Positions 23,173 through 34,452 of a stretch of 64,000 nucleotides of DNA are shown here, one piece after another; position 1 is the first letter of the stretch; the number at the start of each line of letters is the position of its first letter. Where the stretch lies: assembly GCA_022828595.1 (NCBI GenBank), contig JAKGHH010000001.1:205301813-205365812 (forward strand), read 5' to 3'. The position numbers and the translations under genes were made by a program. The stretch comes from Nelumbo lutea (lineage: Eukaryota; Streptophyta; Magnoliopsida; Proteales; Nelumbonaceae). The notes beneath the pieces were generated by a model that did no database searches, was not told the DNA's origin, and worked only from the letters and a program-made list of their open reading frames with translations.

Positions 23173-23928
23173 GTTTTGCATTTTACTGCTATTATTCTGC
23201 CATTACCAAGTGGTCTTGTCTAGACCGACTTTTCTTATCAGTAAGGCTAGATCAACTTTTCATAACAATGATCCATGAATTCATTTGTTGGTACTTGTAT
23301 ATGTGGTCGTTAGATAGATGATTCACCAATTATAGCTTGGGTCTGGTTACATGACTGGTAAATTGTCCAAGACCCATTATTTGACATACAACCCACATGG
23401 GGTGGAGTCTCACAATTGATTGTGGTCCCACAACAAAGATCAACTTGGACAAAACCCAGCTCGAAACATGATTGCAGATATGTAATGATGGTAGAAAATG
23501 CTATTGTGACTCTTAGGTTTGAACACAGTGCTTCGTGCCATGCTGAATTTTGGTTTAGGCACAGACTTATCCTGTTTGTCTAACTAAATATCATATGCAT
23601 GTTATGAGTGCTGGAGGTCACAACTACATGTCCTGTAGCACTAGACCAGACATTTCTTATTCATTCTCTCCATTTCATTCATTGAACAAATTGTTGATAA
23701 TTTTTCTAATGGAATTTGAACAATGAAGATATCTAACAGTTTGCAATTTGATCTGCAGTCTGATTTAAGTTGCACAAATTGGTATTTAGTGATTTCCAAT
23801 AGATTTCACTTTTATCAGCATAATTTTTAATTAACTTAGACCTGTGTAGCATTCTAGGAAGATGCATTTAGAAATGTTTTTAGTTAGAGCCTTTTATTTA
23901 TGTAAATAATGTGCAATATATTCTACAG
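23173..23928 (+). other. Probable intron remnant or flank of kinase fragment
   Basis: No kinase, LRR or transmembrane exon is recognisable. It ends in a splice acceptor (CTACAG at 23923-23928). The upstream exons of a FEI-type kinase are missing. Confidence 0.45.
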
Positions 23929-26900
23929 AAAGATCTGAGCGCTAGATTGGGATACACGTCTGAATATTATCATGGGAGCTGCAAAAGGACTGGCTTACTT
24001 GCATCATGATTGCTCCCCTCGGATTATACACCGTGATATAAAGGCAAGCAACATTTTGCTTGATGGCAATTTAGAGGCACGTGTATCTGATTTTGGACTT
24101 GCCAAACTATTGGAGGATGAAGAATCCCATATCACCACTATTGTTGCTGGACATTTGGTTATCTGGCTCCAGGTATGCTATATGAAATGCAGCCAGTAAT
24201 GTAGGTTTGTTTTGAGAAACAATTTGGTCATTTATTCACATTGCTGATCTACCTCCATGAAGTTGTCATACATCCAGTGAATAAGGGACTTACCTCTTGA
24301 TAAGTTGAATTTTATGATATAACAAAAAAAAATCACTTCATATAATGTCATGCTCCTAATTGTCGGTTGACTTTGGAGATGTCCAAATAATATGTTGAAA
24401 AGTACTTTAAAAAATAATAGAAAGGAAAAGGAAATACTGCATGTGTATCATCTTGAGACATCCCTTGGATCTTACATAGGAGCAACATGTGCATGTCATG
24501 CTCAAGAGGGAGGTTGATTTTGGACATGTGGATGCACTGACCAAATGGTTCTCTTTGTTGTTGAAAATTCTTCTATTCTGAGCTTCAATGCATTGACCAA
24601 TCTGCAGAGTACATGCAAAGTGGTAGAGCAACAGAAAAAACTGATGTATATAGTTTCGGGGTTCTGGTGTTAGAAGTATTGAGTGGAAAGCGTCCCAACC
24701 GATGCATCATTCATTGAGAAAGGTCTTAATATTGTGGGATGGGTATGTCCCTTGCCTATGCTTATTTAAGTGGTGCTTTTTGGCAATTTACCCTTCAAAT
24801 GTCCTTTTTTTAATTACTTTTCATTCCCTATCAGAAACTTAATCAGTATCTGCTTCCCTTGGTGGAATGCTACAACCGCACATAAGGCTCCACTTGTTCA
24901 CTGTAAATGCCTAGAAGAGAAAATTCTGGTTTACTTTTGCTTTGTTTGCTTTTTTTGAGAGAAGTAAAATGATGCGGTCCCCATTTTTATTGGTAAGAAT
25001 GAATGTGGAAGGTGGTAAATGTTGGGATGCAAAATTTGCACTGCCAATGAGTTCATATGAGGCCAATTTTGCAAAATTTTACCCTAGATAGGAGTGTAAA
25101 TCCTTGTTACAAACAAATGCCTTCAAATCCAAACTGGGTACACCAAGTTTGGATTTGCAGTGCAAACAAACAGAGCCTAAGCAAAAATCAGGAAGGTAGC
25201 ATGGAAACTTGCTTATCTCATTTTTCATAAGCTATTATATTGATCTTATACATAATTTGTTATTTATTTTTATTTACTAGTGCCATCGATTCCCAGATGA
25301 ATCCATATTAACCATGATTTAGAAATCTCTACTGAAAAATTACATTCATGATTCACCTTAGTAAATAAAAGAATTGGATTACTTTGGGCTCCAAGCTTGC
25401 TATTTCCATTAACCCGAGAGGTGCTATGTTGAATGCTAAAAGAACTTTGAGTTGTGTGGAATCCCAGAAAGCAAGTTTGTGAACTGTCATGCTTTTTGAG
25501 AAACAAAAACCACAAGGATGCCCTTGCCCATTTTTGTAATTTTATTAAATTACCTTCTGTATTTTTAATTTTCCTGACTTCACTGGCACCTTTTTTAACA
25601 GTAATTTGTATTAAAAAGGACCCTACATTACAAATTCCAAGGGCACCCAAATAGGCAGATTATCTAGGACATTTTATATTCAAATTATCAGTTGCTTTTA
25701 ATCAAAATTACATGTGGATGTGTGATTTTGCTTTTAAGGACAATGGTTGAAGGTAGTGCTGCATTTGGGAGGTGGAATGTGTGTTGTCATTTTCAATTGG
25801 TTAGGGTTTGTTGGTTGGTAAGGCTGTTTTTAGTTGGAAGGCGTACAGATAAATATTGTTTAAAGTTTTAGTTTGGTAGGAAAACTGGGGAAGCAATGTT
25901 TTAAAAACTGAACTGGAGATCGACCCAGTTTTCTTTCCAGGTGATGGTCACTGGTTCAACTGTCCAGATTGAATGGATCAGACCATTAAAGTGGAAATAC
26001 TAAGGTAAGCTAAGCAAACATAAATATCCAGGTATCATCAGATATGAAAATGTTATCAGGGTAAATTGGTAAAATGTTTCATTCCAAGTCTCAGCCTCCC
26101 AGGTCTTAATTGTTCTGCCACTTGATCAATCAGAACATGAGCTCTACCAAAAATAAAATAAAATGATGATAATCTTAATATAAGTCCTTTCCCCATAATG
26201 GTTCAGCCTTGATATTCATACTTTGTACAATTGTACCAACGTCTATATGTTAAAATAATTATGTTTAGGCCTACTAGATAAAAGGATATGTATGACATTT
26301 ATTTAAAGCACAATTGTTAGAGATATTACACTGTGTTTGTTCTATAGATGATAAAAAACTTCCATTTGTTAAGACACCATGTGGAAAGCATATTTAGAAA
26401 CATAAGAGATTTTCTTTCCAAGTCCTGTAAAGAATAAGATGTTGCTTTTCGGGGAAAAAAAAAGATACTTCTGTGCTATTGCTGTTATTGTTGTTTTTCT
26501 AGAATGCTTTCGAAGTGCATTTTTGCTACTAGTGCTTTAGGTAGCAAAAGCACAAAAACTTGTAAACAAAAGCTTGGCCCTTGGATGACTTGCTAAAGAC
26601 GATGAACTTCAAATATTGGTCTTTCATTGTTGTATACAATTAATTCTACTTGGGAAATGTTGACACGTAGTACACATGAACATGATTTATTACCCACCAC
26701 TTTGTGGTTGCATCTGGCAGATGTTCTAGGTGATTATTAGGTGATCTTGACCATAGGACTCTTAAAAACTTGGTGGTAGATGTGCCACTTAGCATCCCAA
26801 AAGAGTGCCATGGGTTATTGCCAAAAGTCTAGGAAATCTGCTAGACAGACCTTTGAGGTTGCAGTTCCTAAGCCCATGGATTCATTGTTACTTCAAGTTC

Positions 26901-27175
26901 ATTGGTTTTCTTTGATTCAACCCTTGTTCTAATCCAGTACTTTTATTGCTTTGCAGTTGAATTTCCTGGTTGTGGAGAATAGGCAAAGGGAGATTGTCGA
27001 TCCGCAATGTGAGGGGGTGCAAGTGGAAAGCCTTGATGCTCTGCTCTCAATTGCAATACAGTGTGTATCATCCGGTGCGGAGGACCGTCCAACCATGCAT
27101 AGGGTGGTTCAGATACTAGAATCCGAGGTCATGACACCATGCCCAAGTGACTTCTATGATTCCAACTCAGATTGA
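23929..27175 (+). pseudogene. FEI-like LRR receptor kinase, 3' exons with frame breaks
   Basis: Three exons match the end of FEI1/FEI2-type LRR receptor kinases, plasma-membrane kinases linked in Arabidopsis to cell-wall synthesis. Exon A (23929-24172) has [20 protein letters not shown], the catalytic [13 protein letters not shown] and DFG in [18 protein letters not shown]. Exon B (24608-24742) has [18 protein letters not shown]. Exon C (26957-27175) has [20 protein letters not shown] and ends [14 protein letters not shown]. All splice sites are GT-AG. Three single-base frame breaks occur: near 23940 (before LDW), at about 24150 (after VAG, where TFGYLAPEY is expected) and near 24696 (after SGKRP). 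Exon C is intact. LRRs, the transmembrane segment, the glycine loop and the ATP-binding Lys are not found in the preceding 3 kb. It is probably a truncated pseudogene. Sequencing error is less likely because none of the breaks lies in a long homopolymer. Confidence 0.85.
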
Positions 27176-27900
27176 ACCTCGGAAAACAACAAAGTGAGCT
27201 TGTTTTCTATTCCACTTAACTGCGCTTTCTCACAAGAATGAAGAAGAGCAATGAGAGCTGCAAATGTGGTCAAAATAGTGGCTTGATTTTTGTTCTTCAT
27301 TCATTCATTCTTTTCGGCAGATTTATAAAAATCGCAAAGTGTATGCATCATCTTAGATCATTTGTCCTCGGGTGAATCTAAGCATCTTTGCAGGAAGATC
27401 AAGGGTGTAGCATCTACATACCATATCCTCATTCCCACATAGGTATGAACGCATGGTTCTTCCATGTGAGAGATTTGCACCTTTTAATTTCTTCTTTATT
27501 AACTTTTCTCTTTTCTTTCTTATTTCTTTGTTATTTATTCACTTAAATGTGTACATGGATGATAGAAATAGTGATCATGTACCACCACTCCAGTGAATGT
27601 TCCTTTTTGATTTGCCATTGTAAAATCTCTGAGCAACTCTTCCTTGGGATAAACAGGATAAGTTAGAAGGCAGCACTTGAAGCTTATCTGCTGATGTGCA
27701 ACCTGATTTTTTAGATGATTTTTGCATGCATACACGAGTTACTGGACTTCTCTCGGTTGGCGTTATCTACCGGAACTTGTCGGCCTTGAAAATTTCTTTG
27801 GCCTAGCAGAGCTGGTCCCCCATAGTTTCTGCTATAAATTTTGAAGATATCTTAGCCAAAATTGACCTCTATGGCTAAACCAAGGTTAAGTCTGCATGAG

Positions 27901-27940
<40 letters not shown>

Positions 27941-28100
27941 ACACACTTTATAACGTTAAGTTGATTTTTTTCAAACTTCGACCTCATTAGCTGGAGTTTC
28001 CTTTGGAAAGGTAAAATCGCAGAGTCTACGATACGATTTTACTCGGTACTAGTGGGCCAATCATGATACACACGTACACCACATCATTTCTCTAAATGGG
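27176..28100 (+). other. 3' flank of kinase fragment
   Basis: Possible former 3' UTR, then non-coding sequence. A (CT)n microsatellite lies at 27906-27937. No gene was seen. Confidence 0.5.
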
Positions 28101-29220
28101 TTTTTATCATGATTAAGCCAGCATCCTCCGGTTCTTTCAGAGGATTTAAACAGCCCTCGGGATCAGCTCTTGTGAGTTCAGATATGTTGCATTACCAGCA
28201 AAACGTCAAACCACTCGCAACATTGTCCCAACTGGCAATTACAGCTCTTTCTGAGTTACGATCTTCTACCATCAAAATGCTCACAACACTGTCCCAACTT
28301 GCCATGACAGTCTATTGGATCATGAATTCGGATCTGCTTCTCACAGTGTGCTTCACACCGATTTCACAGCATGTATCAACCATGCACCTGGAACATTTTG
28401 TATTTGTAAATTTTTTAATTCATGGGGAGATGTTCCAGATGAACGGTTGATACATACTGTAAGGCTCGTATGAGACGCGCTCTGTGAGGAATAGCTCCAA
28501 ACTCTGGGAACATCTCCCTACGAATGACAAGGGAGATGTTCTCAATGTGGCTGGAGTGGCCTGTTGGGATCTGTTTCTCCCTCTTTTTGTTCACTCATAA
28601 AGTAACAATAGACACAAGGTTCAAAGTATCAATACTGGCCCAGCCAGTATCGGTCCTTTTTTTATAACTTTTACTTATTTTTTTTCAATTTGGTTCAGAG
28701 GGCCGGTTTAAGTCCTGGCTATCTTTTGAACCAGGCCCTGACCGATACAGTACTAGGAACGTATTAGGAAGGGCCCAATATATGTGTCAGTCGATATGGA
28801 CTAATATAAAATGATTTCTTTTATCTTTTAATAAAACTGTTATTTATCAAAAAATATATATAAACGATTTTTTGAACCTTAAATACATATACAGGGAAAG
28901 TTCAACTATCTATAGTCGGAGTTCAGATCTACCACCAATAAAACGTTTCAAACATGCATATTAGGAACATCTCCCCATGAATGACATGGGTGATATTCCC
29001 TTTCCCAATGTTTGGCTGCCGAGGCCAGTGCTGGTAGCAGATCCCTGCCCCTATGGTCGACAGCCTTAGGATACGTTTGTTCACGCAGACTTCTTCGAAC
29101 AGTAGGATGCACAGCTCGGTGAGCTAACGTGCCATGCAGGGAGATCCCTATTGACAGCCGAAGCTGTTGACCATAAACGCAGACTCCTTGGATGTCTTTT
29201 CATGGGTCTGAACTTGTTAG
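28101..29220. repeat. Unclassified inverted/direct repeat cluster
   Basis: The segment GGAACATCTCCCYAYGAATGAC occurs at about 28507 and 28965, and its inverse (ATTCATGGGGAGATGTTCC) at about 28418. A related CAGATCTTCTACC-type motif recurs near 28258, 28925 and 30820. A palindromic GTCGACAGCC / GACAGCCGAAGCTGTTGACC segment lies at 29055-29175. It looks like debris of non-autonomous DNA transposons. The frame at 28109-28450 has no family motif. Confidence 0.45.
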
Positions 29221-29520
29221 GGGAATGTAAGGAGTTTAAGTACCTCGTTTACTATTACTCCTTCAAAAATTCTCTTCAACTTTAAAGATCAACAAAGGTA
29301 GCTTGAGAATTTCAAAATTTTAAACTCATGCTATGTAAACAAGGCATGATGATGTGTTGCAGTGGAGAGATACTGACCGAATGAATGTTTTCTTACTTTC
29401 AAGCTTGCCATCTTCATCTTTGTTGCTTGTGGGACAGTTTCTATCTGTAAAAATACTTGAGATTTCACATTAAAAGGGAAGAAAATTCATCTGAATCAAG
29501 AAGAATACTTTTTTTTTTTC
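29221..29520. other. Intergenic, no gene seen
   Basis: Nothing recognisable. Confidence 0.5.
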
Positions 29521-30025
29521 ATTCAGGGTTTTGGTTTGTGGGATATACAGATCTAGAATTGGAATCGGATTCAGCCATTTGGTTAAGTGGAATTGGATTC
29601 CAATTCCCATTTTGGCCTTCCCCTGTAATGAGAATCTCATTCCAGCCAGGCAAAAATTAAAATAAAAATAAATAAAAAAGACGAGTAATTAAAACCCCCC
29701 AAAACCGTATTTCATCACAACATTTGAAACCATTGTTTTTGTTGTCAGTTTTTCTCTTTTTTCATTTCTAACTTTTTTGGTTGATATAAGTGACCTTGAG
29801 CCCATTTTCAATGAAAGACCTTCTCTTCTACTACCGGTGCGGTGAGGTAAACCACTACAGTTCAAGGGCAACATGGGAAATCTTGGTTGATTTTGATTTT
29901 ACTTCCAAATGAACCAAACATCAATTGGAAATTTGATTCTAATTCCCATATAAATCAAACTGGTGGGGAATAGGCAATTTTGATTCTAGGGGATTTTGAT
30001 TCCGATAGCAAACCAAATTGATCCT
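29521..30025. mobile_element. Possible Tourist/PIF-like MITE remnant
   Basis: The left side has GGTTTTGGTTTGTGGGATA and several AATTGGAATCGGATTC/ATTGGATTCCAATTCCC blocks. The right side has GATTCTAATTCCC, GATTTTGATTCCGATAGC and CAAACCAAATTGATCC in inverted orientation. A TTA lies at the right edge. The ends are diverged and the class call is tentative. Confidence 0.4.
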
Positions 30026-31137
30026 TAATCTTTCAATATATCTACATGTTTAAATGTTTGAAATACAACCGTACAAGAATATATTGATTTATTATTGGAT
30101 CTATGATGTCGTTTCTTGTGTTAGTAAATCCATGAATTTTTCCATTAATTTATGAGCAATTTATTGCAAATATTTTTTTTTTCAATTTATGGCATCCATG
30201 TGATATGATATGCATTTTAGAAATTCTAGTGGGTGTGGATCTAATATAGTTTTTAAACTTAGAGTATATATTTCCGTAAAATATGGTTAATAGTTTTATT
30301 TTCAAATAAATAAAAACATATTTATTATTTACATAAATACAGTTAATATTTACAAATATTAACTTAATTGACATTAATAAGGCTTTAGGAAGTTATGTAT
30401 TCATTTGCTATCATATTAAAAATTTAAGATTAATTTGACTTATTTTTTTAATTTGGTAATATATAGAAGTAAAAATAATAATACATAAACTAACTAATTT
30501 AATAATTAAAATATAATAATTGCACATGGTTTATGTCTTGAACTCTTGGATTTTTGGATCTTCTACGTTCTCATGGATCTAGTGTATTTTTAGATCAATT
30601 ATATATTTCTAAAATTATTAATAATTTAAGTTAAATAAATAATATATTAATGGTTTTATACATGTAGTAACTTGTAAAAAGCTATAGCCTATACGATATG
30701 CCTTATACCATTGGTTGGTTGTTGATGCATTATTGGTAAAGCTATTGTATGATACCAAATTGTTCCAACATGTTGATTGCAAAGTATTTCATCATGACAG
30801 TCAGCTTCTCTGAGTTCAGGTCTTCTACCGACAATGGGGGAGGGGAGGGGGAGCCTTCCCCACTGCCATAATCCCCCCGTACAGGGAAGTTAATTTTATA
30901 TATATATATAATATAATATAATATAATATATATGAATAAATATTAATGATTTTTATTACTGTTTATAAATTGCCATTTTTAAGACACTCAGGTCTACATA
31001 AATTGACTCTTATATATCAAACCCATAAAATTATACGGGTCATTAAATTCAACTTGAACCATTTATTACTTTAATTTAACCATTTTTTATTATTATTTAA
31101 TTTTTTTTGTTATATAGTAATAATATTGATGAAGATG
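30026..31137. other. AT-rich intergenic
   Basis: No gene. It includes a (TA)n run at about 30896-30935 and a short G-rich stretch at 30835-30852. Confidence 0.5.
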
Positions 31138-31140
31138 ATG

Positions 31141-31236
<96 letters not shown>
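31141..31236. repeat. (ATT)n microsatellite, 32 units
   Basis: An uninterrupted ATT trinucleotide repeat of 96 bases. Confidence 0.97.
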
Positions 31237-31951
31237 TACTTAATTCAGTAATTTTCAGCAAGTAATCATTTGATTTATTCTGAATTATTTCAAAAATTTT
31301 AATTATTTATAATAGAAATTTAGTGTCAATATTTATAAGTAATAAATTTATTATAATTATTATTTTTAAATAAAGAAATAATAAATTCATTTATAATTAA
31401 TTAAGTTAACAATGTTGAAGCTTAATAAATTAACTATCACTACATCAAATAATTATTGGAAAATAATAATATTATTAATTATAATTACTGATAATAATAA
31501 TAATAATATTATTAATAATTAACATTACTTATATATTTATGTAATAATTATTTTGAATTAATATAAATATTAAATGAATATATCTGAAACAATAATTGTC
31601 ATTATTAAAATCGTTATTAATTAATGATATTTAATTATTATTGGTAATTGATTATAAGTAATTATTATCATTATATTATAAGTAGAAAATTTATATTATT
31701 AAAAGTAATTAATGATATTTACCTATTTTATCAAAATTTTTCTACTTATAAGGTAAATATCATTATAATTATTAATCTATTAATAATAATATCATTATTA
31801 TTACTGATATCAGTATTTTCAGCAATTAATTTTAAGTAACTAAATTTTGCTGGTTACACATTTTTAATAATAATCAGTATTATTAAAATATTTTTAATAT
31901 TATACTAATTATAAAATCAGAAATAATTATAGGATTACAATCATAATAGTA

Positions 31952-32002
<51 letters not shown>

Positions 32003-32309
32003 AGTAATTAATTTGTTGTAATTAAATATTTTATTTAATTAATGAAGTAATAATTATTAAGTAATTTTGTACTTTTCTTTATTGAAGTGTTGAACATTCA
32101 AGGAGATAATTTACATGTGCTAATGGAGACAAACTTTATCAAATTTTACCTGTCAATTGAGTTTTTATATTGAATTTAATGTATTAAAGCTATTTGAATT
32201 TGTAATAGATTTTGAACACATGGATTTATACAAAAGTACATGAGATATAATTTTTTGTTTTAATAATATAATCATTTCTTATAAATTTGTGTTTGTGTTC
32301 AATATGGGA
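31237..32309. other. Extremely AT-rich DNA with (AAT)n(ATT)n palindrome
   Basis: The sequence is almost entirely A/T with dense TAAT/ATTA repeats. At about 31955-32003, (AAT)n runs directly into (ATT)n, making a near-perfect hairpin-forming palindrome. No gene was seen. Confidence 0.7.
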
Positions 32310-32520
32310 AAAAATTCAGGATTTAGCCACGGCTTTATAGGAACCATAGCGATGGATTCAAATTTCAGATTCAACTTTAGCTAAGGATAGTATAAAACTG
32401 TAGCTACCTATGTGTATATTTTTAGCCACAAACAACACAAAACCATAGATACATAAGTACATTTAGCCACGGTCATGAAATAAACCGTAATTGATGACAT
32501 AGCCTTTAGCTACATTACTA
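32310..32520. repeat. Short tandem motif TTTAGCCACGG/AAACCGT
   Basis: TTTAGCCACRG-type motifs recur at about 32325, 32422 and 32460, alternating with AACCATAG or AACCGTA. A weaker copy lies near 32375. Such alternating motifs resemble subterminal repeats of plant CACTA-like elements, but no CACTA ends were found. Confidence 0.45.
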
Positions 32521-33282
32521 TTGTTATCAATAATTAATTATTCCCAGTAATTAATTATCGCTGTTAATTAATGTAGGTAAAAACATTAATATTTGGGTCA
32601 GCAAACATTACTATTTTGGTACTTACAACTTTTTAATAATATTTGGATCAGCAAACATTAATTATCGTTGTTAATTAATTATAAGTAATTATTGTTAGGT
32701 ATAATAATATTTGGGTGTCTTGGGAATATGAATCAATTAAAACCGAACCAAAAGCAATATAAACCGAATAAAAAACAGGAGCAATATAAACCAATTTAAT
32801 CTAGGCGTACCAGACCCGACCCGATCCAGATTCCATCACCATCTTTACCCGCATATAAACAAAGTTTCGCTCGACAGAAACCCAAAAACGAAAAATATAG
32901 ATGCAGGGGCCTTCGAGAGGCCAAATTAAGGAATAAGAAAAAAAAAAACAGAATAGGTGGTGATAACAGCCACCTATGAATGCTCTTGAGTAGCAATTCG
33001 CGACTAGTATGATATGAACCTACGAACACTGACGGCCAGGAAAAAATGATCGCCGGTAGTCGGCGATAAATTCTTAACACAAACAAACATCTAATCGGAA
33101 ACTAAACAGAGAATGAACACGAAAGTTAAACTTATACCTGCAATCACTTTCATTCGTACCAAACAGAGAATGAACACAAACATATAAAAAAATACATCTA
33201 AACAGAGAATGAAATGCAGTATCGAACTCTTCTCCCGTTTTAGATTTGCTCAGTCAATCTCTTATCCCATTTTGCCGAAACT
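32521..33282. other. Intergenic, no gene seen
   Basis: The minus-strand frame at 32796-33086 lacks any recognisable domain. I do not call it. Confidence 0.5.
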
Positions 33283-33427
33283 TTCCTTTTACTGGTGTTT
33301 GAAAACAGAGGTGCAGAGTTTGAAAACAGTGGGTGGTGGATGCAGTCCGTGATAAAACTTTTCTTTTGCTAGCGTTTGAAAACAGAGGTACAGAGTTTGA
33401 AAACAGTGGGTGGTGGATGCAGTCCAA
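33283..33427. repeat. 77-bp tandem duplication
   Basis: GTTTGAAAACAGAGGTRCAG with GTGGGTGGTGGATGCAGTCC occurs at 33297 and again at 33374, two near-identical units with period 77. It is non-coding. Confidence 0.85.
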
Positions 33428-34452
33428 ATGGGGTTTTGCATTCCTTGTGTCTCCTCTTCCTACCAACCCAATAACATCTCCGCTTCCTACATTTTCGTTT
33501 AGTGGCCTGCTAACTGATTATGTGAGGGGTTTTGCATTCCTGAAATTCAAATGCGTGAGTTGCTGCAAGTGTCGTACTAGGGAGTGACTATGGCTTGCCG
33601 CAATTTTGTATGACCATGCCCGGGAAGGCATTTGAGAAGGCCACGTATTTGACTGGGAGTATATATATATTATATTTGGACCACGTTGTCGTTATTTCCA
33701 AGATGCCGTTCTGGCCTTCTGGGAGCCGATTCCCAGGTCAAAGAATCCGACCATCCGGTTCAAACAGACAGTCCATTCTAAATTAAAAAAAAAATCAAAA
33801 ACCATTGTCCGGGGCAATAGGTAAAACAGAACCGATTACCTGACCAGTTTTCAAGTTTTCTGGTCCGACCATCCGGTCCAAGCCAGTTTTGAAAACCATG
33901 TTTATGAAAATTTTATTAATATTTCAAAGCGCATCCAGACAAAAAATAATATATATATACATATACCACCATATTCATCATATATATCCAACTGCTGATA
34001 TACTTTGTGATAACAATATTTTGAACCTTGATCTGAAAATTCAACATGACATTTTCAAACATTGTGCGGTGAGGTTAGGGCCTGGCGGCCTGCATTTGTT
34101 AAATTACAAATTACTGGAACATGTTAACTAATAGTTCTCAAGATTATTCTCAAACCATTCAGAAACGCCAGGCTATAAAAAAATGACCTGAAAGATTTCT
34201 CTAAAAATACAGAAAAGGTAGGACTCACACAAGTAAGATAAATAACGTTTAATAGAATTAATTTTAAATTCTATACATGACATCTTATGACGGACACCCA
34301 AACATCTCGGTCAATTTCTAAACATGAATCATATTCAAATTGCCAAGAACCTCTTACACAACATTTGCAGATTCTCTAAGAACTCATTCATGTTCAGGCA
34401 GAACTTCAACATACTCATGTATCAGACATGCATTCAAATTTAGTTTTACTCA
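33428..34452. other. Intergenic, 3' flank of PotD-like gene
   Basis: No coding exon was seen. A (TA)n stretch lies at about 33660 and 33947. The 3' UTR of the minus-strand gene probably occupies part of 34100-34452. Confidence 0.45.

Noticed and set aside
28109..28450. 113-codon frame
   Set aside because: It consists of repeat-derived sequence with no conserved motif.
32796..33086. 96-codon minus-strand frame with hydrophobic stretch
   Set aside because: No motif, F-rich low-complexity core from an A-run, and no splice or promoter context.
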